NCBI GenBank assembly: GCA_910585015.1
Contig: CAJUCT010000011.1
Coordinates: forward strand, 32,032-96,031
DNA: 64,000 nt
Reading direction: 5' to 3'
Source of the DNA: an uncultured Acetatifactor sp.
GTDB taxonomy: Bacteria; Bacillota; Clostridia; Lachnospirales; Lachnospiraceae
Made by a program: the position numbers and the translations under genes. The notes beneath the pieces were generated by a model that saw only the letters and a list, made by a program, of their open reading frames with translations, ran no database searches and was not told the DNA's origin. This document shows, one piece after another, positions 53,103-60,928 of this stretch. Position 1 is the first letter of the stretch. Each line of letters starts with the position of its first letter.

Positions 53103-53492
53103 ATGCGAACCCACATTTCAATTTCAGAATCGGAATGGGCGGTGATGAAAACCATATGGAATGAGCCGCCCAGGACGCTGCAAGATGTATTAAGCAGTCT
53201 GAAGCATACGGACTGGAGTACCACAACCATCCAGACCTATCTGGCCCGGCTTGTGAAAAAAGGCGCGTTGACAACGCAGCGGCAGGGCAAGGGGTATCTG
53301 TATTATCCGGCGGTGTCAGAGGAGGACTGTCGGCTTGCGGAGAGCAGGAACTTTTTGAACCGCGTTTATAACGGTTCTCTCTCACAAATGGTAAAGGGGT
53401 TTGTAAAAAGCGGCAGTTTGTCAGAGGATGAATTAAGCGAATTAAAAAAACTTATCGCTGAGCAGGAGAAAACAAATGCAGATCATCTGTGA
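53103..53492 (+). CDS. BlaI/MecI/CopY-family repressor
   Basis: A 129-residue winged-helix regulator. The start at 53103 follows GGGAGGAGAG; an earlier in-frame ATG at 53088 is part of the same purine-rich stretch. The DNA-binding domain covers residues 1-75: ISESEWAVMKTIW, then STTTIQTYLARLVKKGALTTQRQGKGYLYYP. The C-terminal 50 residues form the dimer helix pair, with the protease-cleaved region expected around residues 95-105. BlaI repressors bind TACA/TGTA dyads and are inactivated by cleavage triggered by BlaR1-type membrane proteases, coded next here. The operators at 52969 and 54460 support self-control and control of the downstream ABC genes. Confidence 0.93.
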   Translation: MRTHISISESEWAVMKTIWNEPPRTLQDVLSSLKHTDWSTTTIQTYLARLVKKGALTTQRQGKGYLYYPAVSEEDCRLAESRNFLNRVYNGSLSQMVKGFVKSGSLSEDELSELKKLIAEQEKTNADHL

Positions 53493-54444
53493 CTTTTTCT
53501 ATATCATAATTTTCATGACGACAGCGGGCGGAGCGTTTACGGTCCTGTCTCTTGCGGCGGACAGGGTAATGCGCTTTACACTGCCGCTTTGGTTTAGTGT
53601 CTGCGGGATGATGGCCTACATAGTGCCATTACCTGCTCCGGGACTGTGTCTGGTTTCACCGGAAACGCATTCCTGGGTCCAAGGGTATTATGTGGTCTGT
53701 GCATTGTGGTTTTGGGGCGTAGTTCTTTTGGCCCTTTATGATATTGCGAGAATGCTGCTGGCGCGCCTGGCCATCCGAAAGTTTCGTGTCTGTGAGGATG
53801 ATCGCATAAATGCCATCTGTGCCCGCTGCGCCGGATTGGTTCATATGAAAAACGCGCCCGCTGTCTATTTCGGTACGTTGAAGGATCCTGCCTGTGTGGC
53901 AGGGGTTTTGCGTCCGGCGATCATTTTAAAAGAGGATATTATAACTCAGCTTACGGACGAAGAGCTTATGATGGTCCTTTGCCATGAAGTGACGCATATT
54001 AAGCGGGGACATATTATTTTAGGGCGTATTTATGATTATATCTGTATCCTGAATTGGCCCAATCCCCTGGCGTGGATCGCAAAGAAGGATTTTGCCGCGC
54101 ATTGTGAGATCGACTGCGACCGGAGGGCTTTGGCCTGCCTGGAAAACAGGACGACAAATGTGGACTATGCGGAAGCGATGATTCGTCTTTTGGGATTGTC
54201 CGCTGTTCAAAACGGCAGCGGTGCGCATGGAATGAGCGCCCTTGGTTTTCCTGCGGCAAAACGGCGTATTGCGTTGATTATGAGCAAACCGGGAAAGGGA
54301 AAGAAAATCCTTGTGTCGTTGGTTTTAGTCTTACTGCTTTCCCTGGTAATCCTGTTTTCCATGTCCATAAGCCGGGGGCATTTTTATCCCTATCCTGCGC
54401 GTCAATCTTCGGCGGGGTATGAGTATAGCTATATGGGCAGGTAA
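53476..54444 (+). CDS. M56 family membrane metalloprotease (BlaR1-like, sensor domain missing)
   Basis: A 322-residue membrane protease overlapping the repressor gene by 17 bases. It has membrane segments at about residues 6-28, 36-56, 72-92 and 277-300. The zinc motif is HEVTH with His170, Glu171 and His174, and the downstream CEIDCDRRAL block provides the third ligand. BlaR1/MecR1 proteins of about 580 residues carry a C-terminal extracellular penicillin-binding sensor. Here the protein ends 22 residues after the last span, so it cannot sense beta-lactams that way and must respond to something else, perhaps through the downstream ABC exporter. Confidence 0.9.
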   Translation: MQIICDFFYIIIFMTTAGGAFTVLSLAADRVMRFTLPLWFSVCGMMAYIVPLPAPGLCLVSPETHSWVQGYYVVCALWFWGVVLLALYDIARMLLARLAIRKFRVCEDDRINAICARCAGLVHMKNAPAVYFGTLKDPACVAGVLRPAIILKEDIITQLTDEELMMVLCHEVTHIKRGHIILGRIYDYICILNWPNPLAWIAKKDFAAHCEIDCDRRALACLENRTTNVDYAEAMIRLLGLSAVQNGSGAHGMSALGFPAAKRRIALIMSKPGKGKKILVSLVLVLLLSLVILFSMSISRGHFYPYPARQSSAGYEYSYMGR

Positions 54445-54459
54445 TTTTTTGGGCAATAC

Positions 54460-54475
54460 AACTACAAATGTAGTT
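54460..54475 (+). promoter_or_regulatory. BlaI-type operator upstream of the ABC exporter genes
   Basis: AACTACAAATGTAGTT is a perfect 16-bp palindrome with the BlaI/MecI consensus ACTACANNTGTAGT. It lies 15 bases after the M56 stop and about 110 bases before the ATPase start. A GGAACTTTAATAG stretch, similar to leader motifs elsewhere in the window, follows at 54502-54514. The exporter genes therefore seem to have their own repressed promoter, though I see no clear -35/-10 pair. Confidence 0.85.
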
Positions 54476-54586
54476 AAAAGGCGTTATAGCAGTATGTTTC
54501 TGGAACTTTAATAGCCTGCAGATAAAAGGTAAGAGGATATTTCAACAGCATGTTTTGGGACAGCGCGGAAATGGGAGGTAGACAAA

Positions 54587-55462
54587 TTGAAAAATATTGA
54601 GATTAGTAACCTGTCAAAACGCTATAAGAACGGAGTGCTTGCTCTGGATCATATTAGCTTTGCCGTGGGCGGCGGAGTGTTTGGCCTGTTGGGACATAAC
54701 GGCGCTGGAAAGACCACGCTGATGAAAGCGCTGGTCACTGTGCTGAAGCCCTCTGCCGGAACCATTCGCGTCTGCGGATATGACACGGCAAAACAGGGCG
54801 GAGAGGTCAGACGCCGTATAGGATACCTGCCTCAGGAACTTGCCATGTATCCGTCCCTGTCGGTATTTGACTTCGTAACTTATATGGCCGGGTTAAAGGG
54901 TTTCCATGATAAAAAAGCGGTGACTGCGGTTTTGGAGCAGGTGGAAATGCTGGAGTTCTCAAAGAGGAAGATCGGTCAGCTTTCCGGCGGTATGAAACGT
55001 AGGGTGGGAATTGCCCAGGCGCTGGTGGGAGACCCGCAGATTCTGGTGGTTGACGAACCCACGGCAGGGCTTGACCCGGAGGAAAGGGTGCGTTTTCGCA
55101 GCGTTCTTTCCCGCTTTGCCAAAGACGGAAAGACGGTATTGCTCTCCACCCATATCGTGGAGGATGTCTATCAGATCTGCGAAGAGTTGGCGGTACTCCG
55201 AAAGGGGCAACTGTTCTACACGGGACCCTCCGCCGCGCTTATGGCTCGGGTGGATGGGAAGATAAAGACTGTCCGCCTGGAGCGGGAAGAAGAACTGATG
55301 GAACTGCAAAAGAAGGCGGTTGTCCTGTCCACCACCTATGAAAGTCATGGACTGCTGGCCAGGATTATGGATGAAAACGGGATATTTCCTCAAATTGCCC
55401 CCGTGCCCGCGACACTGGAGGATGCCTATGTCTATTGTATGGGAGGGAAAACACATGCGTAA
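54587..55462 (+). CDS. ABC transporter ATP-binding protein (BlaI-controlled)
   Basis: A 291-residue ATPase starting with TTG behind GGGAGG. It has Walker A GHNGAGKTT, Q-loop GYLPQELAMYPSLS, signature LSGGMKRRVGIAQAL, Walker B LVVDEPTAGLDPE and the switch His in LSTHIVEDVYQ. The C-terminal 70 residues, ending with VPATLEDAYVYCMGGKT, are usual in bacteriocin/antibiotic exporters. It overlaps the first permease gene by 8 bases. With the two permeases it forms an ABC-2 exporter under the BlaI operator at 54460. Confidence 0.93.
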   Translation: MKNIEISNLSKRYKNGVLALDHISFAVGGGVFGLLGHNGAGKTTLMKALVTVLKPSAGTIRVCGYDTAKQGGEVRRRIGYLPQELAMYPSLSVFDFVTYMAGLKGFHDKKAVTAVLEQVEMLEFSKRKIGQLSGGMKRRVGIAQALVGDPQILVVDEPTAGLDPEERVRFRSVLSRFAKDGKTVLLSTHIVEDVYQICEELAVLRKGQLFYTGPSAALMARVDGKIKTVRLEREEELMELQKKAVVLSTTYESHGLLARIMDENGIFPQIAPVPATLEDAYVYCMGGKTHA

Positions 55463-56216
55463 TATATTAACCATTATTCATTACGAATACAAAGCGCATA
55501 TTATGAGAATTGCCACTTGGGGTGTTTTTGCGGCGGGGGTATTTTTTTCCCTGCTGGATGATTTTCCTTCCGGAGGTAATTTGCGCCGCCTGGAATTTTT
55601 AACCGATCCTGTTTATCTTGTTTACCGCACAATGAGTCTGGGGGGATTGCCGGTGGCTTTTGCCCTTATGGTTCTGTTGTCCAATCGGTTTTCCTTGGAC
55701 TGCAAAACAGGGGTAAAATCCCTGATCATGGCGGGGCCCACAACAAAAGCACAATATATTTTTGGAAAAACCTGGGGGGGATTTTTCTATACCGTTACAG
55801 TATTGTCGCTGTTTCTGGCTGTAAATGTCCTGGTATACTGTCTTGCCGCTCCGTTTCAGGTGTCGGTCGGGAGCCTTCTTCCGGCAATTGCGAAAACAAT
55901 CATAATATGTGTACTGCCTGTAAGTGTCTTTATCAGTTTCCTGTCCGTGAGTCTGCCCGGATGGATAGACGTGCGCCTGTTCTACGCAATGGCCGCTGTA
56001 TTGTTCATCATAAACGCGTCCACCACAGGATCGGCGGAGCCGATGCCGTTTTACTGTATTACATCCGGGGATTTGACAAAGCTGATTTGGCGGCATCCAA
56101 AGTTCCCCCTTGTAAATGCCGGGAGCATACAGGCTAATCTGGTGTTCTTGACAGGAGGCGGATTGCTGTCATTGCTGCCGCTTTTGGCAAAAAGGCGGTT
56201 TTGGAGGCATGAGTGA
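55455..56216 (+). CDS. ABC-2 type permease 1 of the BlaI-controlled exporter
   Basis: A 253-residue membrane protein starting at 55455 behind GGGAGGGAAAACAC, inside the end of the ATPase gene. Six hydrophobic segments lie at about residues 16-34, 59-78, 103-126, 141-160, 170-190 and 224-243. The sequence NRFSLDCKTGVKSLIMAGPTTKAQYIFGK between segments 2 and 3 is the cytoplasmic coupling loop (core KTGVKSLIMAGP). It is AT-richer than neighbouring genes. It is followed with a one-base overlap (TGATG) by the second permease gene. Confidence 0.85.
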   Translation: MRNILTIIHYEYKAHIMRIATWGVFAAGVFFSLLDDFPSGGNLRRLEFLTDPVYLVYRTMSLGGLPVAFALMVLLSNRFSLDCKTGVKSLIMAGPTTKAQYIFGKTWGGFFYTVTVLSLFLAVNVLVYCLAAPFQVSVGSLLPAIAKTIIICVLPVSVFISFLSVSLPGWIDVRLFYAMAAVLFIINASTTGSAEPMPFYCITSGDLTKLIWRHPKFPLVNAGSIQANLVFLTGGGLLSLLPLLAKRRFWRHE

Positions 56217-56848
56217 TGCAGCGCTTGATGAGTGAACTGAAAATTTTGGGTATAAATCCGGTTTTAATTTGGCTTTCCGCGGCAGTAGTTTTTGTGCTGC
56301 TCTCTGTCTTAAGCGGAGATTTACTCCGCTTAAGTCATGCAGGTTTTGAAGTGGCTTTTCCCATTCTTACTTCTATCGCTGCGAGTGAGTGGGGAAGGAG
56401 CCGGACCGATGATAATTTCGCCATAATTGCGGCCCAGTCCCGATCTTTATTCCGATGGGTACTGTATCGGTTCCTGGCAGTCTTTTTGGAAGCAGCCGCT
56501 TTTGCTTTGATGGTTATGCTGATTGTCTCGGTTCTGGGGCAGGAAATGCAGGTGTCAGAAATGCTGTTGCTATATCTTTCCCCGGCATTTTTCCTCTCAA
56601 CAATAAGCGTCTTATTTGGAGTGTGTTTTTCACAGGAGCATATCGCAACCCTGTTTTGCGGTATGCTTTGGATGCTTGTCTTGATGGCCCCCAGTCTGGT
56701 GCAGCTGCCGGGAGTAGAATACTTTTATCTGTTTATCCGCTTTGTGGGAGATCCGAATGATGTGTGGATCATAAATAAAGTGATTTTGGGAGTACTCAGT
56801 CTGCTGTTATGGCGTATTGTCTATCGGATCTGCGAGAGCCTCTCCTGA
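56216..56848 (+). CDS. ABC-2 type permease 2 of the BlaI-controlled exporter
   Basis: A 210-residue membrane protein. ATG 56216 overlaps the previous stop (TGATG), so translation is coupled; GTG 56213 in the same frame is less likely. It has about six hydrophobic segments with few charges, beginning at residues 15-32 (PVLIWLSAAVVFVLLSVL) and ending with a span at about 185-203. It is paired with permease 1, and both lack recognisable family marks beyond topology. The exported compound is unknown. Confidence 0.82.
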   Translation: MQRLMSELKILGINPVLIWLSAAVVFVLLSVLSGDLLRLSHAGFEVAFPILTSIAASEWGRSRTDDNFAIIAAQSRSLFRWVLYRFLAVFLEAAAFALMVMLIVSVLGQEMQVSEMLLLYLSPAFFLSTISVLFGVCFSQEHIATLFCGMLWMLVLMAPSLVQLPGVEYFYLFIRFVGDPNDVWIINKVILGVLSLLLWRIVYRICESLS

Positions 56849-56922
56849 TGTTCAACCAGGCGGCAAAAAGTAAGCCGTCCTTTTGGCATGAGCCGTTTGA
56901 TTTTGTAAAAAAACGAAAAATG

Positions 56923-56950
56923 TTGCGGTGGGAAAGTTATGGTGTATAAT
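56923..56950 (+). promoter_or_regulatory. Promoter upstream of the SNF2 locus
   Basis: TTGCGG (56923-56928) and TATAAT (56945-56950) are separated by 16 bases. The leader of about 190 bases to 57148 contains a 9-bp hairpin TTTTCAGGG/CCCTGAAAA (57072-57080 with 57101-57109). The rest of the 300-base gap shows nothing else. Confidence 0.6.
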
Positions 56951-57147
56951 TTAGAGAAAAGGGTTATCAAGAAAAGCCGCAGTGATTCAGGAAAGTATTC
57001 AGGACGGCAGCGAAGTAATTACGGACAGCCGCTTGAGGGAGTGGGAACTTGGCGGCAGGGCGCAAAATCACTTTTCAGGGAATGAAGGTTCTGAACGGAG
57101 CCCTGAAAACCCTGGATTCATTTGTTTTACAGAGGGAAGAAAGAACA

Positions 57148-57651
57148 ATGGCAAAATACACAAGACCGGATAAAGCCAGCCTGGAGGCGGCAGTCTCCGC
57201 CGCAGCGCAGGCGGACAAACAATACCAGTATGTGGCGGATGTGGCCCAGGACTACAGGCGGCAGATCTTGCGGGAGTATCGGGCGGAGAAAAAGGAAGCG
57301 GTCCATGAACTGCTGAAAAAGATCGGTGTGGAGGAACTAAACCGCCAGAAGCAGGGCATCCGGGTATCCCTGCTGAAAAGCGCCCATCTGGAGAACATCT
57401 ATCAGGTGCTGTGCGCGGGGCGCCAGAGGCTGGTAAACATAAACGGTATCGGGGAGGCAGGGGCGGACAAGATCATGAAGATTGCCCGGCTGTACTATCA
57501 GGAGGCGGAAAAAAAGGCCAGAGTCCGGTTAGGCGATGCCCATAGAAATCCCCGGCAGGCAGCTATTCTGCAAGGTCTCTACGTCCTGATGGAACTACAG
57601 GAGGAGACGGAGCGGGCGGCGGGCGTCCAGCGTCCAGGAAAAGTACCATGA
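57148..57651 (+). pseudogene. N-terminal part of an SNF2-type helicase, separated by a frameshift
   Basis: A 167-residue frame starting at 57148 behind GAGGGAAGAAAGAAC. It is helical and contains a helix-hairpin-helix-like motif (LVNINGIGEAGADKIMKIARL) at about residues 100-120, a DNA-binding feature. It ends with ERAAGVQRPGKVP. In the next frame the DNA just upstream of the second gene's ATG reads VQEKYHDSMREKLQSARQMQ, which looks like the natural continuation. A one-base change in the GC-rich run at about 57614-57625 would join both into one protein of about 735 residues. It could also be a separate small DNA-binding partner. Confidence 0.65.
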
Positions 57652-57655
57652 TTCC

Positions 57656-59338
57656 ATGAGGGAAAAGTTACAGAGCGCTCGGCAGATGCAGGGGGCGGTG
57701 GTCTGGCTCTTTAAGAATAGCCAGCAGAAGCAGCAGGCGCTGGATGCCTATCATCAGCTGGATACGCTGGTGCGGCGGGGTTACGCCAGTCAGGCGGAGA
57801 AACTCTATGGCCGGACCCGGCAGGTGCTGGAGCAGGATACGGCCCTTCTGGGGCAGCAGGCTTTTGACCGCAACACTGCCCCCTTCTTTGCCCGGCTGGA
57901 GGAGGTCACCGGGGAGAGCCTGGACCAGAAAGCCTACTCCGGCGGCCTGTCCCAGGAATATGTACAGAGCATCGAGGCGCTGGATCTGGATCTGTCCCTG
58001 ATGAGTTCCACGCTGCGGCAATACCAGCTTTTCGGCGTCAAATATATTATCCAGAACCGGCGGGTGCTGCTGGGGGACGAGATGGGCCTGGGCAAGACCA
58101 TACAGGCCATCGCCTGCATGGCGCATCTGAAAGCCCAGGGGAAAACCCATTTTCTGGTGGTATGCCCGGTGAGCGTCATGGTCAACTGGAGCAGGGAGGT
58201 GAGTAATCACAGCAGGCAGCAGGCTCTGGAAATCCACGGGCTTGATCGGGATCTGGAATATGACCAGTGGAGGGAAAGCGGTGGTGTGGGCATCACCACC
58301 CACGAGACCATCACCCGGCTGGAACTGGGCCAGGAGCGGATAGACCTGCTGGTGGTGGACGAAGCCCATTATGTGAAAAATCCCCAGGCTCAGAGAACCA
58401 GGGCCCTGGGCCGTCTGGCGGAGGCGGCAGAGTATGTGCTTTTTCTGACGGGTACACCTCTGGAAAACAAGGTGGAGGAGATGACGTTCCTGATCAGCAT
58501 GTTGAACCAGGAAGCGGCAAAAAAGCTGGACAGGGTGGCGGCTCTGTCCACCGCCGACAGTTTCCGGGAGGCAGCGGGGGAGGTGTATCTGCGCCGTATC
58601 CGGGAGGATGTGCTGACGGAATTGCCGGAGAAGGAGGAAAAGCAGGAATGGTGCGCCATGAACCGCCGGGAGAAAGAGGCATACTGCCAGTCCCTGCTGG
58701 AGGGCAACTATATGGCGGTGCGCCAAGTGTCCTGGAACGTGGAGGACATCAGGGATTCCTCCAAGGCGGCGAGGCTGCTGGAACTGTGTGAGACGGCCAG
58801 AGAAAACGGCAGGCGGGTCATCATTTTTTCCTTTTTCCTGCATACCATCCAGGCGGTGACGCAGCTGCTGGGGGACAGATGTTACGGTCCTATCAGCGGC
58901 GGTATCTCGGGGGCGAAACGTCAGGAGATTCTGGATGAATTTGGGGAGAGTCCGCCCGGCAGCGTACTGGTGAGCCAGATCATCGCCGGAGGCACCGGCA
59001 TCAACGTGCAGGCGGCCAGCATGGTGATCCTCTGCGAGCTCCAGTGGAAGCCATCCACGGAGGAACAGGCCATCTCCAGGTCCTACCGCATGGGGCAGAA
59101 GCAGAGAGTCATGGTACATCGGCTGCTCTCGGAAGACAGCATCGACGAGAGGATGCTGGAGGTGCTGCAGGGTAAGACGGACATTTTCAACCGCTTTGCC
59201 CAGGAGTCCGTGGCCGGGGAGCGGCTTAAGGAGATGAGCGAGGAGGGCTCTATGAAGCTGATTATCCGGGCCGAACTGGAGCGGTATCAGGAGGAAATGC
59301 TGACCCAGGGCGTCCGGGTGAGGGAGGATACGGAATAA
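57656..59338 (+). CDS. SNF2-family DEAD/DEAH-box helicase (ATPase part)
   Basis: A 560-residue SNF2/Rad54-like ATPase. Motif I is LLGDEMGLGKTIQAI at about residues 138-150, motif II VVDEAHYVKN, motif III LFLTGTPLENKVEEM, motif V QIIAGGTGINVQAASMVI and motif VI EEQAISRSYRMGQKQRV. Residues 1-110 before the motor are helical and probably belong to the same domain as the upstream 167-residue frame. SNF2 motors translocate on duplex DNA. No ribosome site is seen before ATG 57656, which supports a disrupted single gene over two genes. The bacterial role is unknown. A strong terminator follows at 59352. Confidence 0.9.
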   Translation: MREKLQSARQMQGAVVWLFKNSQQKQQALDAYHQLDTLVRRGYASQAEKLYGRTRQVLEQDTALLGQQAFDRNTAPFFARLEEVTGESLDQKAYSGGLSQEYVQSIEALDLDLSLMSSTLRQYQLFGVKYIIQNRRVLLGDEMGLGKTIQAIACMAHLKAQGKTHFLVVCPVSVMVNWSREVSNHSRQQALEIHGLDRDLEYDQWRESGGVGITTHETITRLELGQERIDLLVVDEAHYVKNPQAQRTRALGRLAEAAEYVLFLTGTPLENKVEEMTFLISMLNQEAAKKLDRVAALSTADSFREAAGEVYLRRIREDVLTELPEKEEKQEWCAMNRREKEAYCQSLLEGNYMAVRQVSWNVEDIRDSSKAARLLELCETARENGRRVIIFSFFLHTIQAVTQLLGDRCYGPISGGISGAKRQEILDEFGESPPGSVLVSQIIAGGTGINVQAASMVILCELQWKPSTEEQAISRSYRMGQKQRVMVHRLLSEDSIDERMLEVLQGKTDIFNRFAQESVAGERLKEMSEEGSMKLIIRAELERYQEEMLTQGVRVREDTE

Positions 59339-59351
59339 CTGAAAAACCCGC

Positions 59352-59398
59352 CCGGGGCGCGGCGGCTATGTGATTGCCGCCGCGCCCCGGCTCTTTTT
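59352..59398 (+). terminator. Terminator after the SNF2 gene
   Basis: CCGGGGCGCGGCGGC (59352-59366) pairs with GCCGCCGCGCCCCGG (59376-59390), followed by CTCTTTTTTA. It is a GC-only 15-bp stem, 14 bases after the stop. Confidence 0.95.
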
Positions 59399-59509
59399 TA
59401 AAAAGCTCTTAGTGAAAAAACTCTGTGAGATATTCAATAGTCGTGTCTGATACATTAAATGTCATTTTCATATTAGCAATTTCCAGAATCTAATATTTTT
59501 ATTATACAC

Positions 59510-59538
59510 TTGACAGATTATTCCTTGTGACATACAAT
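59510..59538 (+). promoter_or_regulatory. Promoter of the Rpn-family gene
   Basis: TTGACA (59510-59515) and TACAAT (59533-59538) are 17 bases apart, a near-consensus promoter. The start codon of the gene is 59754, so the leader is about 210 bases and includes a terminator-like hairpin. Confidence 0.85.
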
Positions 59539-59553
59539 GATATTACAACGGAT

Positions 59554-59610
59554 AGAGAAAACGGCGGATTCGCGTCCATGGATGGCGGATCTGGGTTTTC
59601 TCTTTTATTT
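59554..59610 (+). terminator. Attenuator-like hairpin in the leader of the Rpn-family gene
   Basis: AGAGAAAAC (59554-59562) pairs with GTTTTCTCT (59595-59603), with further pairing inside (GGAT/ATCT and the palindrome TCCATGGA), followed by TTTATTTT. It lies about 10 bases after the predicted transcription start, so most transcripts could end as a short RNA of about 65 bases. Confidence 0.65.
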
Positions 59611-59753
59611 TGGAGATTTTTCCGGAGGAATTGATTTTATTGCGTAAGTTCCGTATAATTAAGGTTATAAACATCCTGAGTGGCGTTTTTCTCCGGAACT
59701 CTCCTCGGCTTAATATTTTGTACTGCTATCACAGGCGGAGAAAGAGAGAACAA

Positions 59754-60791
59754 ATGACAGAAACTTATTTAGCACAGGCAGTTGAGGCGGTGGGAGCCGA
59801 AGGCGCCTATGACACCAATGTAAAGTATCTCCTTGCAGACAGGCAGATTCTGGCCCGTATTTTGAAATATACTATGAGGGAATTTCAGGATATGCCGGTT
59901 GCGGAGATTATGAGCTGTATCGGTGATGATATTGAGGTGGCAGCGGTTCCGGTCGATCCGGGACTGACCAATCTGGGAAGGGTATCGGAGTCAAACAGTG
60001 AGGATAATGTTCCCGGAGAGGGGAAGATATTTTATGACATTCGGTTTTGCGCTTATAATAGAGAGACGGAGATGAAGTTCCTGATTAACCTTGAGGCCCA
60101 GCGGTCTTCGGATCCGGGCAAACTGGGATATCATCTGCAGAACAGGATTCTATTCTACATGGCGAGAATGATTTCAGCTCAGAAGCAAACAGAGTTTTAT
60201 GGCAGTGATTACGATGACCTGAAAAAAGTGCGGAGTATCTGGATCTGTTTTGCCCAAGGGGAGGATGGCGATTCCATAGAAGAGATCAATCTGGAACGAA
60301 AGACTGTTTTTGGAAAAATGAAAAGTACAAATGGCATTGATTTGATGCAGGGAATTATTGTTAACATCAGAGATGAAGAGAAAATAGAAGACTCCGCCAA
60401 TGAGTTGATTTCTATGCTGGAGGAACTGTTTTCACGGACAGATGTGGTAGAGAAAAAACGCATACTGGCGGAAAAGTTTGATTTAATTATGACAGAGGAA
60501 CTGGAAGGGAGAGTGCAGGTTATGTGTAATTGGTCGCAACACTTTATGGAGAAGGGAATTGAAAAGGGAATTGAACAGGGAATTGAAAAGGGAATTGAAC
60601 AGGGAATTGAACAGGGAATTGAACAGGGAACCCGTCAGGCTATTATTGACTTGCTGGAAGACCTGGGGAGTGTCCCGGAGGACATCTGTAACCGTATTTT
60701 TGTGGAAACAAATGTGGAAATTCTGCGGAAATGGCTTAAATATGCTGCTCGTACAGAGAGCTTTGAATGTTTTAGGGAACGTATTCTCTGA
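59754..60791 (+). CDS. Rpn/PD-(D/E)XK nuclease family putative transposase-like protein
   Basis: A 345-residue protein starting at 59754 behind GGAGAAAGAG; an in-frame ATG further upstream is inside the leader. Residues 10-250 match the Rpn/'PD-(D/E)XK transposase' family common in Lachnospiraceae, with DTNVKYLLADRQILARIL, FYDIRFCAYNRETEMKFLINLEAQRSSDPG (core FLINLEAQ, matching the D...ExQ nuclease motif) and YHLQNRILFYMARMI. Residues 265-290 are a tetrapeptide run EKGIEQGIEKGIEQG coded by six 12-bp units (60554-60625). The last 50 residues form a helical tail. Rpn proteins have been linked to DNA cleavage and recombination. This copy seems complete. Confidence 0.85.
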   Translation: MTETYLAQAVEAVGAEGAYDTNVKYLLADRQILARILKYTMREFQDMPVAEIMSCIGDDIEVAAVPVDPGLTNLGRVSESNSEDNVPGEGKIFYDIRFCAYNRETEMKFLINLEAQRSSDPGKLGYHLQNRILFYMARMISAQKQTEFYGSDYDDLKKVRSIWICFAQGEDGDSIEEINLERKTVFGKMKSTNGIDLMQGIIVNIRDEEKIEDSANELISMLEELFSRTDVVEKKRILAEKFDLIMTEELEGRVQVMCNWSQHFMEKGIEKGIEQGIEKGIEQGIEQGIEQGTRQAIIDLLEDLGSVPEDICNRIFVETNVEILRKWLKYAARTESFECFRERIL

Positions 60792-60928
60792 TATTTGTGT
60801 GTTTTCTTTATGTCATGCAGGGAGTTGACAAGCCAGAATATCTTTGCTATGATAAATTCCCTACTTATCAGATATGTGGAGAACTACTTGGAAAGATGTG
60901 CAAGCATAACTACCAGGAGGAAGCAACG

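Noticed and set aside
57049..57147. Longer N-terminus for the SNF2-associated frame (TTG at 57049)
   Set aside because: The region contains a leader hairpin and the ATG at 57148 has a purine-rich ribosome site; the extension has no clear one.
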